A DNA stretch of 34,612 nucleotides. Origin: Rhodobacter sp. Its GTDB lineage: Bacteria; Pseudomonadota; Alphaproteobacteria; Rhodobacterales; Rhodobacteraceae. How positions within the stretch are numbered: position 1 is the first letter of the stretch; each line of letters starts with the position of its first letter. The stretch lies in the NCBI GenBank assembly GCA_027487575.1, contig JAIYDJ010000112.1:1-34612 (forward strand), read 5' to 3'. The notes beneath the pieces were generated by a model. That model searched no databases and was not told the origin of the DNA. It worked only from the letters and a program-made list of their open reading frames with translations. Of the stretch, positions 17,197 to 27,048 are shown one piece after another. The translations under genes were made by a program, and so were the position numbers.

Positions 17197-20156
17197 ATGA
17201 CCGACCACTCCCCCACCGCCGCCTTCACCGCTGGCTCGTTCATGGACGGGGCGAATGCGGACTACATCGACCAACTGGCCGCCAGACACGCCGCCGACCC
17301 GGCCTCGGTCGATGCCGCATGGGCCGAGTTCTTCAAGTCCCTCGGCGACACAGAGCTTGACGCCAAGCGGCAGGCTCAGGGGCCAAGCTGGGCGCGGGCC
17401 GACTGGCCGCCCGCCCCGACCGACGACCTGACGGCAGCGATGACCGGCGAGTGGCCGGTGATGCCCGACGCTAAGGGTGCTGCCAAGAAGATCACCGACA
17501 AGGCCGCCGCCGCCGGCGTTCCCGTCAGCCAGGACCAGATCCAGCGCGCCGTGCTCGACTCCATCCGCGCCATCATGCTGATCCGCGCCTACCGCATCCG
17601 GGGGCATCTCGCCGCCGACCTCGACCCGCTGGGCATCGCGCAAAAGGCGGATCACCCGGAGTTGGACCCCGTCTCGTACGGCTTTGCCGAATCCGACATG
17701 GACCGCCCAATCTTCATCGACAACGTGCTGGGTCTGACCCACGCCTCAATGCGCCAGATCGTCGAGATCGTGAAACGCACCTATTGCGGCACCTTCGCGC
17801 TGCAGTACATGCACATCTCGAACCCCGAACAGGCGGCCTGGCTGAAGGAGCGCATCGAAGGCTACGGCAAGGAAATCGCCTTCACCCGTGAAGGCCGCAA
17901 GGCCATCCTGAACAAGCTGGTCGAGGCCGAGGGCTACGAAAAGTTCCTGCACGTCAAATACATGGGGACCAAGCGTTTCGGTCTGGACGGGGGTGAATCC
18001 CTGATCCCCGCGATGGAACAGATCATCAAGCGCGGCGGCAATCTGGGCGTCAAGGAAATCGTCATCGGCATGCCGCACCGCGGCCGCCTGTCGGTTCTGG
18101 CCAACGTGATGATGAAGCCCTACCGCGCGATCTTCAACGAATTCCAGGGCGGCAGCTTCAAACCCGAAGACGTCGACGGGTCGGGCGACGTGAAGTACCA
18201 TCTTGGTGCCTCGTCGGACCGCACCTTCGACGGCAACACTGTGCACCTGTCGCTGACGGCCAACCCCAGCCACCTTGAGGCGGTCAATCCGGTGGTGCTG
18301 GGCAAGGTCCGCGCCAAGCAGGATCAGGCCAGCGACAGCGACCGGTCCACCGTTCTGCCAATTCTGCTGCACGGCGACGCGGCCTTTGCCGGTCAGGGCG
18401 TTGTCGCCGAATGCTTTGGCCTGTCGGGCCTGCGCGGTCACCGCACCGGGGGCACCATCCATATCGTCGTAAACAACCAGATCGGCTTTACACGGCCCCC
18501 TCGTTCAGCCGCTCTTCCCCCTACCCCACCGACATCGCCCTGATGGTCGAAGCGCCGATCTTCCACGTCAACGGCGACGACCCCGAGGCGGTGGTGCATG
18601 CCGCCCGCGTGGCAACCGAATTCCGCCAGACCTTCCACAAGGACGTGGTGCTGGACATCTTCTGCTACCGCCGCTTTGGTCACAACGAAGGCGACGAGCC
18701 GATGTTCACCAACCCGGCGATGTACGCGACGATCCGCAAGCAGAAGACCACGCTGCAGCTTTATACCGAACGGCTGGTGCGCGACGGCCTGATCCCCGAA
18801 GGCGAGATCGAAGACATGAAGGCCGCGTTCCAGGCCCGCCTGAACGAGGAATTCGAGGTCGGCAAGGACTACAGGCCGAACAAGGCCGACTGGCTGGATG
18901 GCCGGTGGAAGTCGATGGCCCCCAAGGATCTGGAACATTACCAGCGCGGCGACACCTGGATCAAACCCGACACCATGGCACAGGTCGGCGCCGCCCTGAC
19001 CCGCGTTCCCGAAGGCTTCGATCTGCACAAGACCGTGGCGCGCCAACTCGACGCCAAGGCCAAGATGTTCGAAACCGGCAAGGGGTTTGACTGGGCCACC
19101 GCCGAGGCTCTGGCCTTCGGCAGCCTTGTCACCGAAGGCTTCCCCGTTCGCCTGTCGGGCCAGGACTGCACGCGCGGCACCTTCAGCCAGCGCCACTCGG
19201 CCTTCGTCGACCAGACGACCGAAGAACGCCACTACCCGCTGAACCACATCCGCGCCGGGCAGGCGCGGTATGAGGTGATCGACTCCATGCTGTCGGAATA
19301 TGCCGTCCTCGGCTTCGAGTATGGCTATTCGCTGTCCGAACCCAACGCGCTTGTCATGTGGGAGGCGCAGTTCGGCGACTTCGCCAACGGCGCGCAGATC
19401 ATGTTCGACCAGTTCATCAACTCGGGCGAGTCCAAATGGCTGCGGATGTCGGGTCTTGTCTGCCTCTTGCCCCACGGCTTCGAAGGTCAGGGGCCGGAAC
19501 ACTCGTCCGCGCGTCTGGAACGCTTCCTGCAGATGTCGGCGCATGACAACTGGATCGTGGCCAACTGCACCACGCCGGCCAACTACTTCCACATCCTGCG
19601 CCGCCAGTTGCACCGCGACTACCGCAAGCCGCTCATCCTGATGACGCCGAAATCGCTGCTGCGTCACCCGATGTGCATCTCGAACGCCGAGGATTTCCTC
19701 GACGGATCGACCTTCCACCGCGTGTTGTGGGATGACGCCGAACGCGGCCAGTCCGACCTGACGCTGAACGCAGATGCCGACATCAAGCGGGTCGTGCTGT
19801 GTTCGGGCAAGGTCTACTTCGACCTTCTGGCCGAACGCGATGCACGCGGGCAGACCGACACCTATCTGATGCGGGTCGAACAGCTGTATCCCACCCCGAA
19901 AAAGTCGCTGACCGCCGAACTTGGCCGCTTCAAGGACGCGGAAATCGTCTGGTGCCAGGAAGAGCCGAAGAACCAGGGGGCCTGGGGCCATATCGAGCCG
20001 GAACTGGAAACCATCCTGACCGCGGTTGGTGCAACCCACAGCCGCGCGCGCTATGCGGGCCGTGTCGCCTCCGCCTCGCCCGCGACGGGGCTGGCCAGCC
20101 GCCACAAGGCCGAACAGGCGGCGCTGGTCGCCGACGCGCTCGGCCTGCAGACCTGA
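17197..20156 (+). CDS. sucA: 2-oxoglutarate dehydrogenase E1 component, frameshifted in this sequence
   Basis: The start at 17197 is followed by a normal SucA N-terminus ([23 protein letters not shown]). The first frame reads through [14 protein letters not shown] and VVNNQIGFT and stops at 18543 after a nonsense tail. The second frame resumes at about 18492 with [22 protein letters not shown] and runs to 20156 ([14 protein letters not shown], then the C-terminus). The join needs one base, as a codon ACC reduced to AC near 18490, giving about 986 residues if restored. SucA is the thiamine-diphosphate decarboxylase of the cytosolic 2-oxoglutarate dehydrogenase complex. No slippery heptamer is visible, so a sequencing error or a recent loss mutation is more likely than programmed frameshifting. 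Confidence 0.9.
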
Positions 20157-20162
20157 TCAACC

Positions 20163-20182
20163 GCCGGGGCCCCCGCCCCGGC
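20163..20182 (+). other. Intercistronic hairpin between sucA and sucB
   Basis: GCCGGGG and CCCCGGC form a perfect seven-base stem with a 6-base loop, 6 bases after the sucA stop. It belongs to the series of stems at the suc operon junctions. Confidence 0.6.
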
Positions 20183-20218
20183 CCGACCCAAAAGAGCGCC
20201 CCGGCGCAGGAGACAATG

Positions 20219-21493
20219 ATGACCGACGTGATGGTGCCCTCCCTGGGTGAATCGGTGTCCGAAGCGACCGTGTCCACCTGGTTCAAGAAACCGGGCGACG
20301 CGGTGAAGCAGGACGAAATGCTGTGCGAACTTGAAACCGACAAGGTCTCGGTCGAGGTGCCCAGCCCCGTCACCGGCGTTCTGGCCGAAATCCTCGCCCC
20401 CGAAGGCACCACCGTGGCCGCCAACGCCCGCCTCGCCATCGTGTCCGAAGGCGCCACTGCCGCCGCACCAGCGAAACCCTCTGCCACGCAGACCGAACGC
20501 GACGGATATGCGTCCGAGGTCAAGGACAAGGCGGATGACGCCAAGGCGGTGAACTCTCCCGGTGCCGGACCCGAGCAACCCACCCCGCGCAGCGACGTGG
20601 AAAACGCGCCCTCCGCGAAAAAGGCGATGGCAGAGGCAGGCCTTTCGCCGGATCAGGTGCAAGGGTCCGGTCGCGATGGCCGCATCATGAAGGAAGACGT
20701 GGCCAAGGCGGCCGCAACCCCCGCCGCCGCGCCGGCCGCGGCTGCCCCGGCCCCCGCCGCCATGCCCCGCGCGCCCGTCCCTGCCGACGACGCCGCCCGC
20801 GAGGAGCGCGTCAAGATGACGAGGCTCCGCGCCACCATCGCCCGCCGCCTGAAGGACGCGCAGAACACCGCCGCCATGCTGACCACCTACAACGAGGCGG
20901 ACATGTCGGGCGTGATGGGATTGCGCAACGAATACAAGGACATCTTTGAAAGGAAGCACGGCACGAAACTCGGCTTCATGTCGTTCTTCGTCAAGGCCTG
21001 CTGCCATGCGCTGAAGGAAGTCCCCGAGGTCAACGCCGAGATTGACGGGCAGGACGTGGTCTACAAGAACTATGTCCACATGGGCGTCGCCGTCGGCACG
21101 CCCTCCGGCCTCGTCGTCCCGGTGGTCCGCGACGCCGACCAGATGGGCTTTGCCGCCATCGAAAAGAAGATCGCCGAACTGGGCCTGCGCGCCCGCGACG
21201 GCAAGCTGACCATGGCCGAAATGCAGGGCGGCAGCTTCACCATCTCGAACGGCGGCGTCTATGGCAGCCTCATGTCCTCCCCCATCCTGAACCCCCCGCA
21301 ATCGGGCATCCTCGGCATGCACAAGATCCAGGACCGCCCGGTCGTCGTCGGCGGCCAGATCGTGATCCGCCCGATGATGTACCTCGCGCTGAGCTACGAC
21401 CACCGCGTGGTGGACGGCAAGGGGGCGGTGACGTTCCTCGTCCGGGTCAAAGAGGCGCTGGAAGACCCGCGCCGGTTGCTGATGGATTTGTGA
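20219..21493 (+). CDS. sucB: 2-oxoglutarate dehydrogenase E2, dihydrolipoyl succinyltransferase
   Basis: 424 residues from the ATG at 20219; an ATG at 20216 is too close to AGGAG. It transfers the succinyl group to CoA in the 2-oxoglutarate dehydrogenase core. The domain order is a single lipoyl domain (residues 1-75, lipoyl Lys42 in ETDKVSVEV), an Ala/Pro-rich linker, an E1/E3-binding domain with [12 protein letters not shown] near 124, and another Ala/Pro linker. The acyltransferase domain then has the catalytic HRVVDG (His395, Asp399). It follows sucA by 62 bases across a hairpin. Confidence 0.96.
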   Translation: MTDVMVPSLGESVSEATVSTWFKKPGDAVKQDEMLCELETDKVSVEVPSPVTGVLAEILAPEGTTVAANARLAIVSEGATAAAPAKPSATQTERDGYASEVKDKADDAKAVNSPGAGPEQPTPRSDVENAPSAKKAMAEAGLSPDQVQGSGRDGRIMKEDVAKAAATPAAAPAAAAPAPAAMPRAPVPADDAAREERVKMTRLRATIARRLKDAQNTAAMLTTYNEADMSGVMGLRNEYKDIFERKHGTKLGFMSFFVKACCHALKEVPEVNAEIDGQDVVYKNYVHMGVAVGTPSGLVVPVVRDADQMGFAAIEKKIAELGLRARDGKLTMAEMQGGSFTISNGGVYGSLMSSPILNPPQSGILGMHKIQDRPVVVGGQIVIRPMMYLALSYDHRVVDGKGAVTFLVRVKEALEDPRRLLMDL

Positions 21494-21502
21494 TATCGAC
21501 CC

Positions 21503-21530
21503 GCAGGATGGGCAATATTGCCCATCCTGC
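21503..21530 (+). other. 28-base perfect inverted repeat after sucB
   Basis: Arms of 12 bases (GCAGGATGGGCA and TGCCCATCCTGC) enclose ATAT, a perfect palindrome. It starts 9 bases after the sucB stop and ends just before the ribosome binding site of the MAPEG gene. There is no following T-run. It is the strongest stem of the operon and is a candidate partial terminator, RNase barrier or protein-binding site. Confidence 0.7.
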
Positions 21531-21542
21531 ATGGAGGCTGAC

Positions 21543-21938
21543 ATGACCCCCGAACTCACCACCCTCGCCCTCGCCGCCCTGCTGCAAGCCGCGATCTTCG
21601 TCCCCTTCTCGGTCCGCGCGAACATGGAGCTTGGCTCTGGCTACACCTCCAGCCCGCGCGACCGGCCGCCGTCCAGACCCATGTCCGAGGTCACCGGCCG
21701 CCTGCAGCGGACGATGAACAACCATTTCGAAGGGTTGATCCTGTTCACCATCGCGGTGGTCGTGGTGACCTTGGGCAACCAGTCGACCGGCGTGACGCAG
21801 ACCGCTGCATGGGTCTACCTCGCCGCCCGCATCCTCTATGTCCCGGCCTATCTCTTCGGCTGGAAACCCTGGCGCTCGGGCATCTGGTTCATCGGTTTTC
21901 TCGCGACCATGGTGATGATCCTCGCCGCCCTTCTGTGA
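21543..21938 (+). CDS. MAPEG family membrane protein
   Basis: 131 residues from the ATG at 21543, with GGAGG 5 bases upstream (the ATG at 21531 lies before it). Four membrane helices fit the MAPEG family. The conserved RLQRTMNNHFEGLILFTIAV segment is present (residues 57-76, with the Asn and Glu that bind glutathione in eukaryotic members). Bacterial members are mostly uncharacterised, possibly glutathione-dependent or lipid-active. It is embedded between sucB and lpd, with hairpins on both sides. No metabolic link to the 2-oxoglutarate dehydrogenase complex is visible. Confidence 0.85.
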   Translation: MTPELTTLALAALLQAAIFVPFSVRANMELGSGYTSSPRDRPPSRPMSEVTGRLQRTMNNHFEGLILFTIAVVVVTLGNQSTGVTQTAAWVYLAARILYVPAYLFGWKPWRSGIWFIGFLATMVMILAALL

Positions 21939-21943
21939 AACAT

Positions 21944-21962
21944 GTATGGCGCAAAGCCATAC
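21944..21962 (+). other. Intercistronic hairpin between MAPEG gene and lpd
   Basis: GTATGGC and GCCATAC form a seven-base stem around GCAAA, 5 bases after the MAPEG stop. CCATAC recurs twice more in the 58 bases before lpd. Confidence 0.55.
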
Positions 21963-22019
21963 GTCCGCCATACCTGAACCCGACGCCACCCATACGCCAA
22001 AATTCCGAAGGACGACCCA

Positions 22020-23405
22020 ATGGCTAGCTTTGACGTGATCATCATCGGCAGCGGCCCCGGCGGCTATGTCTGCGCCATCCGCTGCGCGCAACTCGGGCTG
22101 AAAACCGCCGTCGTCGAAGGACGCGAGACGCTGGGCGGCACCTGCCTGAACATCGGCTGCATCCCCTCGAAGGCGCTCTTGCACGCCAGCCACTCCTACC
22201 ACGAAGTGCATGAGAACTTTGAGAAGATGGGCCTGATGGGCGGTGCGCCGACCATCGACTGGGGCAAGATGAAGGCCTACAAACAGGACGTGGTGAACGG
22301 CAACACCAGGGGCATCGAATTCCTTTTCAAAAAGAACAAGGTGACCTGGCTCAAGGGCTGGGGCTCGATCCCCGCCGCGGGACAGGTCAAGGTCGGCGAC
22401 GAGGTACACGAGGCGAAAAACATCGTCATCGCAACGGGTTCCGAGCCATCAGGACTGCCCGGCGTGACTGTCGATGAAACGGTTGTCGTCACCTCGACCG
22501 GGGCCCTGACCCTGCCCGCGATTCCGCCACGGATGGTGGTGATCGGCGCCGGGGTGATCGGTCTCGAACTCGGATCGGTCTATGCCCGCCTTGGCACGGC
22601 GGTGACCGTGGTCGAATATCTGGACGCCATCACGCCGGGCATGGATGCCGAGGTTGCCAAAAGCTTCCAGAAGATACTGATGAAACAGGGACTTACCTTC
22701 ATCCTCGGCGCGGCGGTGCAGGGCGTGGAGACAGGGGCGGGCGGGGCGAAAGTCACCTACAAGCTGCGCAAGTCCGAAACGGCCGAAGTGCTGGAAACCG
22801 ATGTCGTGCTGGTTGCCACGGGCCGCAAGCCCTATACCGCCGGTCTGGGGATCGAGGCTCTGGGCGTCGAGATGCTGCCACGCGGCCAGATCAAGACCGA
22901 CCATTTCGCGACCAACATCAAGGGCTTGTACGCCATCGGCGACGCGATCACCGGCCCGATGCTGGCCCACAAGGCCGAAGACGAAGGCATGGCGCTGGCC
23001 GAGGTTCTGGCAGGCAAGCACGGTCACGTTAACTATTCGGTCATTCCCGGCGTGATATACACTGCCCCGGAAGTGGCAAATGTGGGGGCGACCGAGGAAC
23101 AGCTGAAAGAGGCGGGCATCGCCTACAAGGTCGGCAAGTTTCCCTTCATGGGCAACGCGCGGGCCAAGACGGTGTTTCAGGCCGAAGGTTTCGTGAAGAT
23201 GCTGGCCGACAAGGAAACCGACCGCATCCTTGGCTGCCACATCATCGGGCCGGGTGCGGGCGATCTGATCCACGAGGTTTGCGTGGCGATGGAATTCGGT
23301 GCCTCTGCACAAGATCTTGCTTTGACTTGCCATGCACACCCAACCTACAGCGAGGCGGTCCGCGAGGCGGCACTGGCCTGCGGGGACGGCGCGATTCACG
23401 CCTGA
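22020..23405 (+). CDS. lpd: Dihydrolipoyl dehydrogenase (E3)
   Basis: 461 residues. It reoxidises dihydrolipoyl groups of the 2-oxoglutarate dehydrogenase complex (and possibly others) with NAD. Landmarks are FAD-binding [17 protein letters not shown] (residues 10-26), the redox disulfide [13 protein letters not shown] (Cys42 and Cys47), NAD-binding [19 protein letters not shown] near 177, the second FAD segment YAIGDAI near 306 and the C-terminal base HAHPTYSE (His440, Glu445). It is the last gene of the suc operon and is followed by the AAATATCCC-hairpin element. Confidence 0.97.
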   Translation: MASFDVIIIGSGPGGYVCAIRCAQLGLKTAVVEGRETLGGTCLNIGCIPSKALLHASHSYHEVHENFEKMGLMGGAPTIDWGKMKAYKQDVVNGNTRGIEFLFKKNKVTWLKGWGSIPAAGQVKVGDEVHEAKNIVIATGSEPSGLPGVTVDETVVVTSTGALTLPAIPPRMVVIGAGVIGLELGSVYARLGTAVTVVEYLDAITPGMDAEVAKSFQKILMKQGLTFILGAAVQGVETGAGGAKVTYKLRKSETAEVLETDVVLVATGRKPYTAGLGIEALGVEMLPRGQIKTDHFATNIKGLYAIGDAITGPMLAHKAEDEGMALAEVLAGKHGHVNYSVIPGVIYTAPEVANVGATEEQLKEAGIAYKVGKFPFMGNARAKTVFQAEGFVKMLADKETDRILGCHIIGPGAGDLIHEVCVAMEFGASAQDLALTCHAHPTYSEAVREAALACGDGAIHA

Positions 23406-23431
23406 CACCGCACCTGCCTTCTTCTCTGCGG

Positions 23432-23469
23432 AAATATCCCACGGGGGCGCGGGGGTGTGAAACCCCCGC
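23432..23469 (+). repeat. AAATATCCC-hairpin element downstream of lpd (copy 2)
   Basis: AAATATCCC (23432-23440) is followed by ACGGGGGC and a stem GCGGGGGT/ACCCCCGC (23449-23456 and 23462-23469) with a 5-base loop. The arrangement mirrors 2772-2804 after sdhB on the opposite strand. Likely a 3'-end element for the suc operon; there is no T-run. Confidence 0.6.
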
Positions 23470-23502
23470 TTCCGCCCGGTCCATCGGCGCGCCTGCCCGG
23501 CC

Positions 23503-24153
23503 TCAGCCCGCCAGATGCCGCAACCCTTGCGTCACGTCCGTCCGCACCGCCAGCCGCAACCCCGGCTCGTCCCCGGCTCTCAGCGCCGCTAGGATCACCC
23601 GGTGATGGTGCGGCATGTCCCGCCTGCGCAACTTCTCATACAGCGCCCGCATCGTCGGCCCAAGCTGCAGCCAGACCGTCTCGCACAGCGCCAGCATCGC
23701 CGGAGTCTGCGCGCGCAGGTAAAGTGTGCGGTGAAACTCCAGATTGGTGCGCACATAGGCCACCGCGTCGTGGTTCACCACCGCCTCCAGATTGGCGGCA
23801 TTGATCGCCGCCAGCCGGTCGATCAGCGCGAAATGCGCCCGCGGCAGGGCGCGCGCGGCCATCTCGGGTTCCAGCATCGCGCGGATCGCGGCCAGTTCCT
23901 CGATCCGTTCGGGCGTCAGCGCGGGCGTCGAAATCCGGCCTGATGACGACAGGGTCAGCGCGCCTTCGGCCACCAGCCGGCGCACCGCATCGCGTGCCGG
24001 GGTCATCGACACACCGAACTGCGCCCCCAGCCCGCGCAGGGTCATCGACTGGCCGGGGGCAAGCTCGCCATGCATCACCTGCTGGCGCAGGCTGCGGTAC
24101 AGCCTTTCATGGGCGGCGGCATTGGGGTCGGGTGCGCGCGGGGTCAGGACCAT
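23503..24153 (-). CDS. GntR-family regulator, FCD subfamily
   Basis: 216 residues. The N-terminal winged helix (residues 14-70, VMHGELAPGQSMTLRGLGAQFGV then TPARDAVRRL) is the GntR pattern. The helical FCD ligand-binding domain follows. The usual metal-binding Asp and histidines are partly kept: LEFHRTLYL (Asn in place of the common Asp four residues before His) and PHHHRVILAALRAGD are present, but the last histidine is not obvious. Members sense small organic acids. The gene is convergent with lpd, and 30 bases separate it from the metallopeptidase gene upstream on the same strand. It is the only GntR-type candidate in the window for the GT-N4-AC palindromes before sdhC and sucC; this is inference from proximity. 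Confidence 0.88.
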   Translation of the reverse strand: MVLTPRAPDPNAAAHERLYRSLRQQVMHGELAPGQSMTLRGLGAQFGVSMTPARDAVRRLVAEGALTLSSSGRISTPALTPERIEELAAIRAMLEPEMAARALPRAHFALIDRLAAINAANLEAVVNHDAVAYVRTNLEFHRTLYLRAQTPAMLALCETVWLQLGPTMRALYEKLRRRDMPHHHRVILAALRAGDEPGLRLAVRTDVTQGLRHLAG

Positions 24154-24183
24154 GCCGCAGCCAACATCGCGGCGGGCGCAAGG

Positions 24184-24873
24184 TCAATCCCCGCCAAATC
24201 GCCAGGCGTGCAGACCCTGCCCATGGTCGTGCAGCCAGCGCCGCTGCGCAGGCCAGCCGGGATACAGCCGTTCGACCACCGCCCAGAACGCCTGCGAATG
24301 GTTCATCTGCACCAGATGCGCCACTTCATGCGCGGCGACATAGGTCAGCACGGAAGGCGGTGCCATGATAAGCCGCCAGGAATACATCAGCCCCCCCGCT
24401 GCCGAACAGGACCCCCACCGGCTGCGCGTGTCGCGCAGGGTCAGGTTGGCGAATCCCACGCCCAGCACCCCGGCATAATGGTCGGAGGCGGCGGCCAGCC
24501 GCGTCCGGGCCAGTGCCTTCAGATATCCGGCCACCCGCGCACCCGCCACCGCTGGGTCGCCCGGCACCACCAGCCCGTCCCCCTCGACCCGCACGGCGCG
24601 CCCAGCCCCCGGCACCACGGTCAGCAACCGCCCCTCTACCGGCAGCACCGTGCCCGGACCAACGCCGGCCGGCACCGACATCCGGGCCAGGGCCTCGCGC
24701 AGCCAGCCCTCCTGCGCCCGGGCAAAGTCCAAGGCTTCGGCCTCGCGGGCGCGCAGCGGCACGGACAGCGTGACGCGCCCGTCCAGCCGCGACACGCGCA
24801 GGCTGAACCGCCGCGACCGGGCGGACCGGCGCAGGGTGATGTCGATCGGCGGGGGACCGGGCAGGACAGGCAT
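24184..24873 (-). CDS. YgjP-like (WLM/SprT-type) metal-dependent hydrolase
   Basis: 229 residues from the ATG at 24873, giving the characteristic start with R-SARSRRFSLRVS (residues 15-27). The central TLRDTRSRWGSCSAAGGLMYSWRL (about 140-163) and zinc-site HEVAHLVQMNHSQAFW (His182, Glu183, His186; His192 follows) are diagnostic of the YgjP/M48-like family. Long upstream in-frame extensions to 25056 overlap the region before TIGR02300 and lack support. The substrate is unknown; it is probably a cytosolic metallopeptidase. It is divergent from the TIGR02300 gene and 30 bases upstream of the GntR gene. Confidence 0.87.
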   Translation of the reverse strand: MPVLPGPPPIDITLRRSARSRRFSLRVSRLDGRVTLSVPLRAREAEALDFARAQEGWLREALARMSVPAGVGPGTVLPVEGRLLTVVPGAGRAVRVEGDGLVVPGDPAVAGARVAGYLKALARTRLAAASDHYAGVLGVGFANLTLRDTRSRWGSCSAAGGLMYSWRLIMAPPSVLTYVAAHEVAHLVQMNHSQAFWAVVERLYPGWPAQRRWLHDHGQGLHAWRFGGD

Positions 24874-25006
24874 GGGGCCTCGGACTGTACCCCGCCACGT
24901 TAACCGGCGGCGCGGGGCCCGACAAGAACCGCAAAGGGTTTGACACCGGCAGGGTCCTGTGGCAGGGACACGTCTCATCTTTCCGCCAGTCTGCAAAGGG
25001 ACCACC

Positions 25007-25342
25007 ATGCCCAATCCCGAATGGGGCACCAAGCGCGTCTGCCCAACCACCGGCAAGCGATTCTACGACCTGAACCGCAGCCCGATCATCAGCCCCTACA
25101 CCGGCGAAGTGGTTGATATCGAAGTCGCCCGTCGCAAGATGGCGGCATCGGTCATCGCGCGTGTCGTGCCCGAAAAAGACGACACCGTTCTGGTCGACGA
25201 CATCGAGGGGGAAGACGAACTGCTGGAAACCGGCGTCGCCGACGATACCGAGCTGGACGACGACCTGCTGGAAGAAGACGCCGACGACAATGTCTCGCTC
25301 GACGATCTGGCCGATGTGGCCGGGGACGACGAAGAACCGTAA
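25007..25342 (+). CDS. TIGR02300 family protein (FYDLN acidic protein)
   Basis: 111 residues from the ATG at 25007, preceded by AAAGGGA. The N-terminal 50 residues (EWGTKRVCPTTGKRFYDLN, then P-IISPYTGE) form the family signature, probably a small zinc-ribbon remnant with a single Cys-Pro. The remainder is strongly acidic (about two dozen Asp/Glu, low complexity) and likely disordered. The family is confined to alphaproteobacteria and has no known function. A large imperfect GC-rich inverted repeat lies between its stop and tRNA-Ala. Confidence 0.9.
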   Translation: MPNPEWGTKRVCPTTGKRFYDLNRSPIISPYTGEVVDIEVARRKMAASVIARVVPEKDDTVLVDDIEGEDELLETGVADDTELDDDLLEEDADDNVSLDDLADVAGDDEEP

Positions 25343-25351
25343 GGCTTTGCC

Positions 25352-25399
25352 GGGGCAGAGGGGGCTTGCGATTTTTCTGCTTGCATCCCCCCCTGCCCC
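25352..25399 (+). repeat. GC-rich inverted repeat before tRNA-Ala
   Basis: Arms of 13 bases (25352-25364, GGGGCAG-A-GGGGG; 25387-25399, CCCCC-C-CTGCCCC) pair with one A-C mismatch around a 22-base AT-richer loop. It follows the TIGR02300 stop by 9 bases and precedes tRNA-Ala by 54. It may be a factor-assisted terminator; no T-run follows. Confidence 0.45.
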
Positions 25400-25453
25400 C
25401 CCCTAAACACCGGCACACGATGCGCCCAGCATCAGACGGCAGACGGCAAGAAC

Positions 25454-25529
<76 letters not shown>

Positions 25530-25557
25530 AACACCAAACCGGCATCACCAGAAGACA

Positions 25558-25581
25558 GCCTCGCAGTTGCGGGGCTTTTTT
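25558..25581 (+). terminator. Intrinsic terminator after tRNA-Ala
   Basis: Stem GCCTCGC/GCGGGGC (one T-G pair) with loop AGTT, followed by six T residues. This is the clearest intrinsic terminator in the window. The following 219 bases up to the pepT stop contain no recognisable gene. Confidence 0.8.
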
Positions 25582-25800
25582 GTTGGAAACGGGTCCGCGG
25601 ACCGACGGCAGATGGTGCCCCTGACCAACCGGGCGGTTCGATGTACCGCCTCCGGCCGCCGTGCAACCGCATCCCGCCCTTCTGGCGGTCGATATGGTCG
25701 CAGCGCGGGATCAGGCCGAATGGGCGTCTCGGGGGCACCACCCGGACGTCATGCCAAACTGCAGCCGATCCAGCGCGACAGGCGACGGACCTGCCTGCGC

Positions 25801-27048
25801 TCAGGCGTCGTGCGATGGTCTGCCGGCCCGTTCCGCAATCGCAAGGCACAGCGCCGTGGCCTGCGCCATGTCCTGCACCGACACCCATTCCAGCGGGCCG
25901 TGCACGTTCTGCATGCCGGTGAACAGATTCGGGCAGGGCACGCCCATCTCGGTCAGGCGCGAGCCGTCGGTGCCGCCGCGGATCGGCACCGACCGCTCGG
26001 CGATGCCCAGATCGGCCAGCGCCGCGCGGGCCAGGGTTACCGGCGTCATGTCCTTCTCCAGCCAGTAACGCATGTTGCGGTATTGCGGCGTGATCTTGCA
26101 GTCGATCCTCGCGCGGGGTTCGGTGGCCGCGATGGTGTCGCAAACCTGCCGCAGCAGCGCGCCCTTTGCCTCCAGACCCGACATTTCGAAATCGCGCAGG
26201 ATGAACCGCACCACCATTTCGGCCGCACTGCCCTGCATGTCGACCGCGTGGATGAATCCCTGATGGCCTTCGGTCGTCTCGGGTGTCAGCGTCGCCTGCG
26301 GCAGGGTGTCGACGATCCTGGCCGCCAGATGAAGGGCGTTCACCAGCTTGTCCTTGGCAGTGCCCGGATGGATCGACACGCCCTTGACCGTGACCACCGC
26401 AAAATCGGCCGAGAACGTCTCGTACACCACTTCGCCCAGCTCGCCGCCGTCGAAGGTATAGGCAAAGTCCACGTCCAGATCGGCGGGCAGGCGCGCGTCG
26501 ACGCCGCGCCCGATCTCTTCGTCCGGGGTAAAGGCCACGCGGATCGTCGGGCGCGGGATCTGCGGATTTTCCAGCAGATGCCGCATCGCCGTCATGATGA
26601 TCGCGACGCCCGCCTTGTCATCCGCGCCCAGCAGGGTCAGCCCCGAGGCGGTCACGATGTCATCGCCGATCTTTTCGGCCAGATAGGGAAACTCTTCCGG
26701 TGCCAGCACCAGATCGGGATCGTCGGGAAAGGAGATCGCCCCGCCGTTGTAGCCCTCGATCACCCGGGGCTTGACCCCGGTCGCGTTGAACTGCGGCGCG
26801 GTGTCGACATGCGCCAGAAACCCGATGACAGGCCCGGCCGCCGTGCCGGGGATCGTCGCGATCACCGTCCCATAGCTCGTCTTCGTCACCGACGCGGCGC
26901 CTATCTCGGTCAACTCTTGGACCAGAAGGTCCAGCATCGCGTGCTGGCATTCCGTGGACGGCGCACCGGGACGGTCCATGTCCGATTGGCTGTCGATGGC
27001 ACAGTAGCGCACGAGTCGCGCCTTCAACTCGGCATGAAACGGGGTCAT
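25801..27048 (-). CDS. pepT: Peptidase T (tripeptide aminopeptidase)
   Basis: 415 residues, full length. It is a cytosolic M20 zinc peptidase that removes N-terminal residues from tripeptides. Zinc-site motifs are present: HVDTAPQ near residue 80, GLTLLGADDKAG near 138, the catalytic FTPDEEIGRG near 174 and the D of TFDGGELGE near 198. RGGTDGSRLTEMGVPCPNLFTG near residue 360 and the final His in VHGPLEW complete the site. It is divergent from the alpha/beta hydrolase gene, with a 178-base gap. ACCC/GGAGGCC lies upstream of its ATG. Confidence 0.95.
   Translation of the reverse strand: MTPFHAELKARLVRYCAIDSQSDMDRPGAPSTECQHAMLDLLVQELTEIGAASVTKTSYGTVIATIPGTAAGPVIGFLAHVDTAPQFNATGVKPRVIEGYNGGAISFPDDPDLVLAPEEFPYLAEKIGDDIVTASGLTLLGADDKAGVAIIMTAMRHLLENPQIPRPTIRVAFTPDEEIGRGVDARLPADLDVDFAYTFDGGELGEVVYETFSADFAVVTVKGVSIHPGTAKDKLVNALHLAARIVDTLPQATLTPETTEGHQGFIHAVDMQGSAAEMVVRFILRDFEMSGLEAKGALLRQVCDTIAATEPRARIDCKITPQYRNMRYWLEKDMTPVTLARAALADLGIAERSVPIRGGTDGSRLTEMGVPCPNLFTGMQNVHGPLEWVSVQDMAQATALCLAIAERAGRPSHDA

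Noticed and set aside
18481..18500. Programmed -1 or +1 frameshift in sucA
   Set aside because: No slippery heptamer, no stop codon at the shift and no obvious stimulatory hairpin; sucA is not known to be frameshifted.
23449..23469. Classic intrinsic terminator of lpd
   Set aside because: The stem is strong but no T-run follows on either strand, so it was annotated as a repeat element instead.
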